Assembly (NCBI GenBank): GCA_947177545.1
Contig: CAMWVF010000008.1
Span: 1 to 13,967, forward strand
DNA from: an uncultured Clostridia bacterium
GTDB lineage: Bacteria; Bacillota; Clostridia; Oscillospirales; Ruminococcaceae
DNA: 13,967 nt
Direction: 5' to 3'
Shown here: in pieces, positions 8,182 through 13,967 of the stretch
How the letters are laid out: every line of letters begins with the position of its first letter
How positions within the stretch are numbered: position 1 is the stretch's first letter
Notes under the pieces: model-generated
The model's input: only the letters and a program-made list of their open reading frames with translations
The model's database searches: none
What the model was told of the DNA's origin: nothing
Program-made: the position numbers and the translations under genes

Positions 8182-8209
8182 TTTATATCTTAACATATTT
8201 TTTCGGCAA
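8182..8209 (-). promoter_or_regulatory. Candidate sigma-A promoter of pilD
   Basis: Read on the - strand, TTGCCG (8209-8204) and TATAAA (8187-8182) are 16 bases apart. They would give a leader of about 33 bases before the pilD start at 8142. Both boxes are close to consensus, not perfect. Confidence 0.55.
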
Positions 8210-8245
8210 TTACAATACTTTTATAAATATAACTGCCGATGATAA

Positions 8246-8264
8246 GTACCCTTTTGACGGGTAC
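8246..8264 (+). other. Hairpin in the pilB upstream region
   Basis: GTACCC (8246-8251) pairs with GGGTAC (8259-8264) across a 7-base loop. No T-tract follows. It may be the 5' stem of a larger structured leader that continues at 8315-8377. Confidence 0.5.
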
Positions 8265-8314
8265 ACGCAAAGAGAGTCAATAAAATTATTTACATAAATT
8301 TATTATTTTATTAA

Positions 8315-8377
8315 CGGTACGGCTTATGCCGCCGGTTCTGCCGCAGAGGAACCTTAGTACCGATAAAAAGTCTGCGG
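8315..8377 (+). promoter_or_regulatory. Predicted three-way-junction RNA in the pilB leader
   Basis: CGGTAC (8315-8320) pairs with GTACCG (8357-8362) and encloses two hairpins: GGC-ttat-GCC (8321-8330) and GGTTC...GAACC (8334-8353). CCGCAGA (8341-8347), in the apex of the second hairpin, can instead pair with TCTGCGG (8371-8377), just upstream of the pilB ribosome binding site GAGG (8384-8387). Two exclusive folds are therefore possible, as in a riboswitch or other leader control. It matches no RNA family that I can recognise by eye. No confident + strand promoter was found upstream. Confidence 0.45.
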
Positions 8378-8394
8378 AGAAATGAGGCTTTATA

Positions 8395-10089
8395 ATGGCG
8401 ATAAAAAATATTCCCATTGGTCAATATATGGTCAATGAGGGCATTATTACAGAGGAACAGCTTCAGAATGTTCTTGACAAGAAAAAAGAGGAAAATACTC
8501 CCGGTAAGTATTTCGGCGACTATGTTATAGAGCTGGGATATGTCAGCGACGTTGATTTCGGAAAGATACTTGCCAAAAAGCTCAACGTTAATTTTATCGA
8601 CCTTAACGACCCCGATACAAAGATCGACATTGAAGCGGTAAAGAAAATACCCGAGGCTCTTGCCAAAAAGCATACTATTATAGGTATAAAAATTACGGGA
8701 AGAAGACTTACCGTTGCTACTCACGACCCTGTAAACTTCTATATCTTCGAGGATATCAAGGTAACTACGGGTATGGACGTTGTACCAGTGCTTTCGACAA
8801 AGGCTGCTATCACAAAGGCTATAGGCAAAAGCTACTCAATGCAGAATACATCCTCGCTTCTTGACAGCGTTGAGGATCAGTTCAGCGGCGACGACGCATT
8901 CGGTATGGACGAGGAATCCGCGGACAGAATCGACAGCGCGCCTATAGTTAAGCTTGCTACAACTATTGTTGAAAACTCTTTCCGCGCGGACGCAACGGAT
9001 ATTCATATCGAGCCCTTCAAGACCTTTACAAGAATTCGTATCCGTGTAAACGGCGACCTTATAGAGCTGATGAATATTTCAAACGTTGTACATAACTCCC
9101 TTGTTACACGTCTTAAAATCATCAGCGGCATGAACATTGCCGAAAAGCGTGTACCGCAGGACGGTCGATTCACACAGGTGGTTGACGGTACTACCCTTGA
9201 CGTCCGTGTATCTAACCTGCCGACGGTAAACGGCGAAAAGGTCGTTATCCGTATCCTGTCAACAGGTGACGTTGGCGTAAGAAAGATAACCGACCTCGGC
9301 ATGACAGCTTATAACTATGAAAGATTTGCCTCAATACTTAAAGTTCCGCAGGGCGTTGTACTTGTTACGGGACCTACAGGTTCCGGTAAGACGACGACTT
9401 TGTACGCGGCTCTCGGCGAAATCGCAAAGCCTAACGTAAACGTAATTACAGTTGAGGATCCTGTCGAAAAGAATATCGAGGGCATTAATCAGTGTCAGGT
9501 AAACGCTAAGGCGGGCATGACCTTTGCCGCGGCTCTTCGGTCTATCCTTCGTCAGGACCCCGACATCGTAATGATCGGTGAGATGCGTGACCAGGAGACC
9601 GCAGAGATCGCTATCCGTGCCGCTATCACGGGTCACTTGGTGCTTTCCACGCTTCATACAAACGACGCGGCTTCAACTATCACCCGTCTGGTGGACATGG
9701 GCGTTGCTCCCTACATGGTTGCGACATCTCTTATCGGTATCGTTGCCCAGCGTCTTGTTAAAAAGATTTGCATGGAGTGCAGAACTCCAAGAATTTCCAC
9801 AGACGAAGAGGACAGACTTATGGGTATTGACGGACACATTACGGTCTATGACGCCTGCGGCTGTCCTAAGTGCAATAACACCGGATATACCGGACGTACC
9901 GCTATTCACGAAATTCTGCTGTGTACCCCTGAAATGAGCGCGCTTGTCGCAAACGACGGCAAGGTTGACGCAATCTCCGCACTTGCTAAGCAGCAGGGAA
10001 CAAAGCTCCTCCGTGACAACGTTTCGGAGCTTGTTCAGGAGGGCAAGACCACCATGGACGAACTCGTAAGAGTTACATACGCAGTATAA
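8395..10089 (+). CDS. pilB: Type IV pilus extension ATPase PilB
   Basis: This 564-aa protein is the full length of the PilB/GspE family. The N-terminal 145 residues form a MshEN/T2SSE_N-like domain with two GxxxVxxGxxxxxxL-type segments (IGQYMVNEGIITEEQL and FGDYVIELGYVSDVDF). MshEN domains can bind c-di-GMP, but the Arg of the usual RLG motif is Pro/Tyr-flanked Ile or Phe here. The ATPase core has Walker A GPTGSGKT (326-333), Walker B DPDIVMIGEMRD, the His box GHLVLSTLHTND, and a zinc-binding tetracysteine (C459, C462, C490, C493) typical of assembly ATPases. PilB powers pilin addition at the PilC platform. ATG 8395 follows GAGG by 7 bases. pilT is 139 bases downstream. Confidence 0.97.
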   Translation: MAIKNIPIGQYMVNEGIITEEQLQNVLDKKKEENTPGKYFGDYVIELGYVSDVDFGKILAKKLNVNFIDLNDPDTKIDIEAVKKIPEALAKKHTIIGIKITGRRLTVATHDPVNFYIFEDIKVTTGMDVVPVLSTKAAITKAIGKSYSMQNTSSLLDSVEDQFSGDDAFGMDEESADRIDSAPIVKLATTIVENSFRADATDIHIEPFKTFTRIRIRVNGDLIELMNISNVVHNSLVTRLKIISGMNIAEKRVPQDGRFTQVVDGTTLDVRVSNLPTVNGEKVVIRILSTGDVGVRKITDLGMTAYNYERFASILKVPQGVVLVTGPTGSGKTTTLYAALGEIAKPNVNVITVEDPVEKNIEGINQCQVNAKAGMTFAAALRSILRQDPDIVMIGEMRDQETAEIAIRAAITGHLVLSTLHTNDAASTITRLVDMGVAPYMVATSLIGIVAQRLVKKICMECRTPRISTDEEDRLMGIDGHITVYDACGCPKCNNTGYTGRTAIHEILLCTPEMSALVANDGKVDAISALAKQQGTKLLRDNVSELVQEGKTTMDELVRVTYAV

Positions 10090-10101
10090 AATAATTTACA
10101 G

Positions 10102-10134
10102 AGCAAGCGGAGGCTTTATCTTTTGCCTTTTGCT
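10102..10134 (+). other. Hairpin after pilB
   Basis: AGCAA (10102-10106) pairs with TTGCT (10130-10134), and AGGC (10111-10114) with GCCT (10125-10128), separated by an internal loop. There is no T-tract, so pilB-pilT readthrough is expected. A second, short GGGC-GGAC-GCCC hairpin lies at 10185-10196. Confidence 0.35.
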
Positions 10135-10228
10135 TATGCACTTTAAAACAGAACGTTTTACTGTCCTGCAAAATCGTACTCTAAGGGCGGACGCCCGTAA
10201 AAATAAACCCTGAAAGGAATTAGGAATC

Positions 10229-11332
10229 ATGGATACTGAAAAGAGAACAGAAAAAGTTGTTATCAGCATTGACAAAATTTTGGACGAGGCGAGAGTTCTG
10301 GGCTGTTCGGACGTCCACTTCACAGCCAAAATTTCCCCCGTTCTGCCTCTCCACGGCTCACTGCGGAAGCTCAGCTCCTACCCCGAAATGACAGAAGCCG
10401 CTATCATGAAGATATGCGAGCAGATGACAGGCGGCAGAAACATGGAGAATATCAAAAACAAGGTCGATGCCGACTTCTCATATGTAACAAGAAGAGGCTA
10501 CCGTCACAGAGTTAACGTTTATCACCAGAGAGGCAATACGGCTATTGCTATACGTCTGCTGAGAAACGATATCCCTACTCTTGAAGACCTCGACCTGCCT
10601 CCCATTCTCGGCGAGTTCTCCCTCCGCCCCAGAGGACTTATACTTGTTACGGGACCTACAGGTTCAGGTAAGTCAACAACTCTTGCCGCAATGATAGACT
10701 ATGTAAACGTAAACCGTTCCGCACATATCATCACTATAGAGGACCCTATCGAGTATGTTCACGAGCATAAACGCTGTATGCTTAACCAGAGAGAGGTCGG
10801 CGACGACGTTGAATCCTTCGCCATGGCGCTTAGAGCTGCCCTCCGTGAAGACCCCGACGTTGTACTCGTGGGAGAGATGCGTGACTTTGAAACTATCAAT
10901 GCAGCCGTAACTGCCGCTGAAACGGGACACCTTGTAATGTCCACGCTTCATACCACTTGTGCGGCGGATACTATCAACCGTATTATCGACGTTTTCCCCG
11001 CTCACCAACAGCAGCAGATACGTACACAGCTTGCTACCGTTCTGGTAGGCATTATTGCCCAGACCCTTATCCCCAAGGCTGACGGTACCGGACGTGTTGC
11101 CGCCCTTGAGATACTTAACGCAACCGACGCTATCAAGGCAATGGTTCGTGACAACAAGGTACACCTTATCCAGACCGCCATTCAGACAGGTAAAAAGGAG
11201 GGTATGGTCTGCCTCGACCAAGAGCTTGCGCGTCTTGTCAAGGAGGGCGTTATCACCGAAATGCACGCCCGTGAAAAGAGCCTTGACATCAACGAGTTTG
11301 AGCGTTACTTAAAGGGTATGAACAGCAGATAA
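10229..11332 (+). CDS. pilT: Type IV pilus retraction ATPase PilT
   Basis: This 367-aa protein has the usual PilT length. The N-terminal domain has SDVHFTAKISPVLPLHG in place of the common SDLHL...RIDG. Walker A GPTGSGKS is at 142-149. Walker B is DPDVVLVGEMRDFET and the His box is GHLVMSTLHTT. There is no tetracysteine, which separates it from PilB. The C-terminal AIRNLIRE retraction motif appears in a diverged form, AIKAMVRD, followed by IQTAIQTGKKEGM. It should depolymerise pili, giving twitching or surface pulling. AAAGGA (10213-10218) is 10 bases before ATG. It follows pilB on the same strand with no terminator visible, so the two are probably one transcript. Confidence 0.95.
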   Translation: MDTEKRTEKVVISIDKILDEARVLGCSDVHFTAKISPVLPLHGSLRKLSSYPEMTEAAIMKICEQMTGGRNMENIKNKVDADFSYVTRRGYRHRVNVYHQRGNTAIAIRLLRNDIPTLEDLDLPPILGEFSLRPRGLILVTGPTGSGKSTTLAAMIDYVNVNRSAHIITIEDPIEYVHEHKRCMLNQREVGDDVESFAMALRAALREDPDVVLVGEMRDFETINAAVTAAETGHLVMSTLHTTCAADTINRIIDVFPAHQQQQIRTQLATVLVGIIAQTLIPKADGTGRVAALEILNATDAIKAMVRDNKVHLIQTAIQTGKKEGMVCLDQELARLVKEGVITEMHAREKSLDINEFERYLKGMNSR

Positions 11333-11605
11333 CTACCTGCGGAGATAATCCCGCCAATTTCAGATGAAAGTAATTGTTAATGCGGCAAGCCCCGAGGGGT
11401 GTGTAAGTAATAAAATATCTTTTTATTTGAAATGTTGGGCGGTGTCTTCATTATGCCGAACACAATGTAATGTGTACAAAAGCGTTTGCCAATGTGGAAA
11501 ATGATTGTGCAACTTTAACTATGATTTTGAGTTTGTACATACTATGTTAAAATTAACAAAAAGAAACCCACATAAATGTTAATTTGTACAAATTCACAAA
11601 ATTAG
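11333..11605 (+). other. Non-coding stretch upstream of the pilin promoter
   Basis: No gene is visible in 11333-11705 on either strand. The stretch holds weak AT stems (AATAAAA / TTTTATT at 11409-11427), which are the only candidate end for the pilBT transcript, and a 7-of-8-bp hairpin of TGTTGGGC with GCCGAACA near 11433-11463. It also holds three TTTGTACA-type words and the inverted repeat TGTTAA-aa-TTAACA near 11544-11557. The regulatory core that follows is listed separately. Confidence 0.5.
11581..11594. promoter_or_regulatory. Perfect 14-bp palindrome with TTTGTACA word, candidate operator
   Basis: AATTTGTACAAATT is its own reverse complement. Related words occur at 11473-11480 (TGTACAAA, - strand orientation) and 11532-11539 (TTTGTACA), so three copies lie upstream of the pilin promoter at roughly 50-60-base spacing. 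Confidence 0.45.
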
Positions 11606-11628
11606 ATAGAAAAATATCATTTTTCTAT
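11606..11628. promoter_or_regulatory. Inverted repeat abutting the pilin promoter -35 box
   Basis: ATAGAAAAAT (11606-11615) and ATTTTTCTAT (11619-11628) are exact inverted copies with a 3-base spacer. The right arm shares its last base with the -35 TTGACA. The position suits a transcription factor that blocks or recruits RNA polymerase. Confidence 0.6.
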
Positions 11629-11656
11629 TGACAAACGCCTATTTCGGATATATAAT
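11628..11656 (+). promoter_or_regulatory. Consensus sigma-A promoter of the prepilin-pilA operon
   Basis: TTGACA (11628-11633), a 17-base spacer and TATAAT (11651-11656) match the housekeeping consensus exactly. Transcription should start near 11663, giving a leader of about 43 bases, too short for a riboswitch. Confidence 0.88.
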
Positions 11657-11705
11657 AAGTACAGTAAAACAAAAACTAAACGGCTCGTAACAGGAGGGGA
11701 GTCCA

Positions 11706-12413
11706 ATGGATATGAAAAATAATGACTCCGCTTACAGACGGATCAAAGGTTTTACATTGGTTGAACTGATTGTTGTTATTGCAATAATAACTATTCTTGC
11801 AGGTATTATGAATCTTGTTACTCAAGGTTTTGTTCGCAGTGCAAGAATAGAAACGGCAAACGATAAGGCACATTTGCTTTTTACTGGATTTCAAAACATA
11901 CTAACTCAATGCGAGATTAAGCAGGATTCAAGTGCTTTATCATATGATAGCAGTAACTTGTCAAATTTAGGATTTGCAATTGTTTCGGTCAAGATGTATA
12001 ATGGCAGTATTCAGTGTATGCAGGTCGAAAACTATGAAACAAGTGGAACTTCTATCGGAGCAGGCGCTACAAAATTTGTTTCAGGCGGATTGCAGTGGGA
12101 TCCGGCAAAGCCTATGAATTATGCCGGTTCATTGAGTAAGCTTGCTAATGAGATTGTTGGTATTGCTGATACCTCTTTTGAGGGCGAAGCAAAAATTTAT
12201 ATTGATTATGAAAATTATGAGGTTAAATCAGTTGTTTACAGACAACTTAGCGACAATGAAAAAAATCAAACGTCTTTTGTTATAGATGAGAGTGATTTGT
12301 CGGTTTTTGTCGGTTGGTATTATGGTTATACTGATAGAAGCGACCAGGACACAAATTATAAGAACAACGGCGTACTCTACGGAGTATATCCATTCCAGTC
12401 GGCTTTATCATAA
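11706..12413 (+). CDS. Type IV prepilin (minor or second pilin) upstream of pilA
   Basis: This 235-aa protein has a 15-residue leader ending RRIKG, cut before FTLVELIVVIAIITIL, with Glu5 present. The rest of the N-terminal helix continues through FVRSARIETANDKA. The C-terminal domain has aromatic-rich strands (IYIDYENYEVKSVVYRQL, FVGWYYGYTD) and two Cys residues (within TQCEI and IQCMQ), which could pair. It is longer than PilA and lies directly after the strong promoter, with AGGAGG (11692-11697) 8 bases before ATG 11706. It could be a minor pilin made with PilA or an alternative major subunit; the sequence does not decide between these. Confidence 0.87.
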   Translation: MDMKNNDSAYRRIKGFTLVELIVVIAIITILAGIMNLVTQGFVRSARIETANDKAHLLFTGFQNILTQCEIKQDSSALSYDSSNLSNLGFAIVSVKMYNGSIQCMQVENYETSGTSIGAGATKFVSGGLQWDPAKPMNYAGSLSKLANEIVGIADTSFEGEAKIYIDYENYEVKSVVYRQLSDNEKNQTSFVIDESDLSVFVGWYYGYTDRSDQDTNYKNNGVLYGVYPFQSALS

Positions 12414-12428
12414 TTTTTATTTTTACGG

Positions 12429-12449
12429 AAAAGTGCATTCGTGCTTTTT
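12429..12449 (+). terminator. Weak intrinsic terminator or processing hairpin before pilA
   Basis: AAAAG-t-GCA / TGC-TTTTT folds with a TTCG loop and a one-base bulge, and runs into TTTTT. It is too weak to be a full terminator. It may trim or attenuate transcripts between the two pilin genes. Confidence 0.35.
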
Positions 12450-12491
12450 AATAAAAAATATTTTAAAATTTTTAAGAAGGAGGAATTTCCC

Positions 12492-13028
12492 ATGAGAAAT
12501 TCAAAGAAGGTAAAGGGCTTTACACTTGTTGAGCTCATCGTTGTAATCGCAATCATCGCTATCCTTGCTGCTATTCTTGTTCCTAATATGCTTAGCTACA
12601 TCAAGCAGTCAAGATACACACAGGCTGACGCTAACGCTAAGAATGTACATACTGCTGCTACAGCTGCTCTTGCACAGGCTTATGTTGACGGTCTTATCGG
12701 TGAAGACGACGATGCTGACGATCCCGGTACAGTAAGTACAATTTCTGCGGGTTCTAATGGTACGTTGGTTGCTACTGTTGGCGGTGTATCAATTACTATT
12801 GATGGACTTGATCCCGCTTCATTTGACGGCAATGGTGCTTTCGCTTTCAATGCTACAACATATGCTGTAACTGCTGCTGCATGGGCTAAAACTGCAAGCC
12901 TTGGTTCTTGGGATGGCGTAATTCCTTCACAGGAAGATCAGATGGCTGCAGATGAGATCATTGGTTACTATCCTTCACCTGTTAAGGCAGCGGCAGCTGG
13001 CGGCTCAAGCACAGGCTCAGGCGACTAA
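12492..13028 (+). CDS. pilA: Type IV major pilin PilA
   Basis: This 178-aa protein has the leader MRNSKKVKG, cut before FTLVELIVVIAIIAILAAIL, the classic class IVa N-terminus with Phe1 and Glu5. The helix continues through YIKQSRYTQADANAKNVHTA. The globular part is small, rich in Ala, Gly, Asp and Thr, has an acidic loop (GEDDDADDPG), no Cys at all, and ends in a flexible GGSSTGSGD tail. The lack of a disulfide-closed D-region is common in Gram-positive pilins. Short length, Ala-rich composition and the strong AAGGAGG (12477-12483, 8 bases before ATG) fit the abundant fibre subunit. The 17-residue upstream extension has no ribosome binding site. Related pilins of Ruminococcus albus take part in cellulose adhesion. 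Confidence 0.92.
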   Translation: MRNSKKVKGFTLVELIVVIAIIAILAAILVPNMLSYIKQSRYTQADANAKNVHTAATAALAQAYVDGLIGEDDDADDPGTVSTISAGSNGTLVATVGGVSITIDGLDPASFDGNGAFAFNATTYAVTAAAWAKTASLGSWDGVIPSQEDQMAADEIIGYYPSPVKAAAAGGSSTGSGD

Positions 13029-13060
13029 TATCGTATAAAAACTGGATTATGGTTTTGATT

Positions 13061-13088
13061 AAAAACGGCGGTTTATCCCGCCGTTTTT
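13061..13088 (+). terminator. Intrinsic terminator after pilA
   Basis: AAAAACGGCGG (13061-13071) and CCGCCGTTTTT (13078-13088) form an 11-bp stem with a 6-base loop, followed by AATTTTTG. It closes the pilin operon. Confidence 0.93.
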
Positions 13089-13114
13089 AATTTTTGTATT
13101 GATAAGTATTTCTA

Positions 13115-13143
13115 TTGACAAAATTACCTGCAGGGGTTATAAT
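13115..13143 (+). promoter_or_regulatory. Consensus sigma-A promoter of the C39-like gene
   Basis: TTGACA (13115-13120), a 17-base spacer and TATAAT (13138-13143) match consensus. The predicted start near 13150 leaves a leader of only about 16 bases. The 14 bases TTTCTATTGACAAA (13109-13122) are identical to those at the pilin promoter (11622-11635). Confidence 0.87.
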
Positions 13144-13165
13144 TATCAATAAGGGAGGTCATAAA

Positions 13166-13948
13166 ATGAGTGATAAAAAAATGGTAATAGGTCTATCAGG
13201 CCTGTTTACCGCTGTTATTATTATAATGTTGCTGCTTATTCCTGTCGAAAAAAAGCATGAATATTACCAAAAGTGGGGAAAGCTTGCCGTTCTTGCCGAA
13301 ACCGATGAACGAGCAAAATTTGCTATTGATAATTCGGAATTGTATCCGGAATATTGGTTCAAAATGTTGTATGATGAGAGCAATTTTGAAATTGCATATA
13401 ATTATCCGTTTATGAAGGGTAATTATAAAACTATGAGTTTTACCGAGGAGGAACTGAACGGCGCTGCGATTTATATGAACGACCGACGCTGGATTTATGA
13501 GGATTTCAGCATTAAAACTCAAGGCTGTGCGGCTGTGGTTATCACTATGGCAAACCTTTACCTTAATCACAACGAGGAAGTGGATCCCGTTAAAGTCATT
13601 AAATATGCGGACGAAATGGGTTACAGCGGTTTGGGCGGTATAAATCAAGCTAACGTTACCGACATTCTCGGGTATTTTGGCATGACCTCCGAGGAGCATG
13701 TTTTTGACAAGGACAACGGCGAAAAAATTACTGAAAGTGAGTTGAAAGTTGCTGTCGATACTGATGGTGCGGTTGTCATGGCTGCTGTTAAAGGAGATAC
13801 TTTTGGCAGGCATGCTTTGATAATCCGTGGATATGATGAAAACGGATTTTATATCAACGACCCAGCCAGCCAAGAAAAAACAGCCATGCAATGGGATTTT
13901 GAAGTGTTTGAAAATGAACTTACACGGTATTGGATTATTAAAAATTAA
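13166..13948 (+). CDS. Membrane-anchored C39-like cysteine peptidase homologue
   Basis: This 260-aa protein has an uncleaved-looking signal anchor (about residues 8-24, VIGLSGLFTAVIIIMLLLIP) and an external domain of about 230 residues. The C-terminal half matches the Peptidase_C39_2 pattern: a Cys at the head of a helix (C121 in TQGCAAVVITMANLYL), a His before a strand (H216 in GRHALIIRGYDENGFYIND) and N231-D232. The oxyanion Gln usually sits about six residues before the Cys; here the only nearby Gln is two before it (Q119), so activity is not certain. GGGAGGT (13153-13159) is 6 bases before ATG 13166. It has its own promoter after the pilA terminator. A role in trimming surface or pilus proteins is possible but is inferred only from position. 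Confidence 0.75.
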   Translation: MSDKKMVIGLSGLFTAVIIIMLLLIPVEKKHEYYQKWGKLAVLAETDERAKFAIDNSELYPEYWFKMLYDESNFEIAYNYPFMKGNYKTMSFTEEELNGAAIYMNDRRWIYEDFSIKTQGCAAVVITMANLYLNHNEEVDPVKVIKYADEMGYSGLGGINQANVTDILGYFGMTSEEHVFDKDNGEKITESELKVAVDTDGAVVMAAVKGDTFGRHALIIRGYDENGFYINDPASQEKTAMQWDFEVFENELTRYWIIKN

Positions 13949-13967
13949 GTATAAGATGTAAAATTTG

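Noticed and set aside
8143..8196. Eighteen-residue N-terminal extension of PilD
   Set aside because: The extension has no ribosome binding site and overlaps the predicted pilD promoter; ATG at 8142 follows AAGGGAGAG.
10673..11266. Open frame of 197 codons on the - strand inside pilT
   Set aside because: It lies fully antisense to conserved PilT ATPase motifs, has no ribosome binding site and has no recognisable domain.
11333..11663. c-di-GMP riboswitch in front of the pilin operon, as in C. difficile
   Set aside because: The promoter at 11628-11656 leaves only about 43 bases of leader, and no class I or class II core sequence is visible.
13115..13165. TTG start extending the C39-like protein by 17 residues
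   Set aside because: That TTG is the -35 box of the promoter, so the extension would not be transcribed; ATG 13166 has a good ribosome binding site.
13196..13891. Open frame of 231 codons on the - strand across the C39-like gene
   Set aside because: Antisense to a gene with consensus promoter, ribosome binding site and catalytic-type motifs; its translation looks like an antisense shadow.
1..13967. CRISPR arrays, tRNA or rRNA genes, insertion sequences
   Set aside because: No regular direct repeats with spacers, no cloverleaf-type sequences and no transposase-like frames were seen.

Overview
The window carries most of a type IV pilus (T4P) gene set from a monoderm, Clostridia-type bacterium. 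The best guess is a Ruminococcus-like member of the Oscillospiraceae. The evidence is moderate-to-low GC, strong AGGAGG-type ribosome binding sites, TTGACA/TATAAT promoters, a PilM-PilN fusion like the pilMN gene known from Clostridioides difficile, and no PilP or PilQ (outer-membrane) genes. The genus is an inference from these features and from the known cellulose-binding pilins of Ruminococcus albus; there is no 16S or other marker here.

Left block (1-7078, + strand): the 3' end of pilC (platform protein), then pilMN (actin-like PilM fused to membrane PilN), pilO, a very large PilX/GspK-like minor pilin (816 aa) with a long Gly/Ser/Asn-rich beta region, and two further prepilins of PilV and PilW type. 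The genes are closely spaced, with stop codons running into the next ribosome binding site at the pilin genes, so this looks like one operon. It ends at a strong bidirectional terminator (7085-7116) shared with the convergent prepilin peptidase gene pilD (7129-8142, - strand).

Right block (8143-13028): a 252-base divergent region with a pilD promoter and a structured pilB leader. It is followed by pilB (extension ATPase), pilT (retraction ATPase), a 373-base regulatory gap ending in a near-consensus sigma-A promoter with a perfect inverted repeat against the -35 box, a 235-aa prepilin, and the likely major pilin pilA. A strong terminator follows pilA. A separate unit (13115-13948) with another consensus promoter encodes a membrane-anchored C39-like cysteine peptidase homologue.

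How they work together: PilD trims and methylates the prepilins at the G|F site (G|A in the PilX-like protein). PilB drives assembly and PilT disassembly through PilC. PilMN and PilO form the membrane alignment complex. PilA forms the fibre. The PilX/V/W-type minor pilins probably form the priming tip, and the PilX-like protein is the best adhesin candidate. Most interesting for follow-up: the beta-rich pilin, a canonical Ca-binding loop in the PilW-like pilin, the structured pilB leader, the palindromic promoter of the pilin operon, the shared 14-base promoter element at the peptidase gene, and the PilMN joint.
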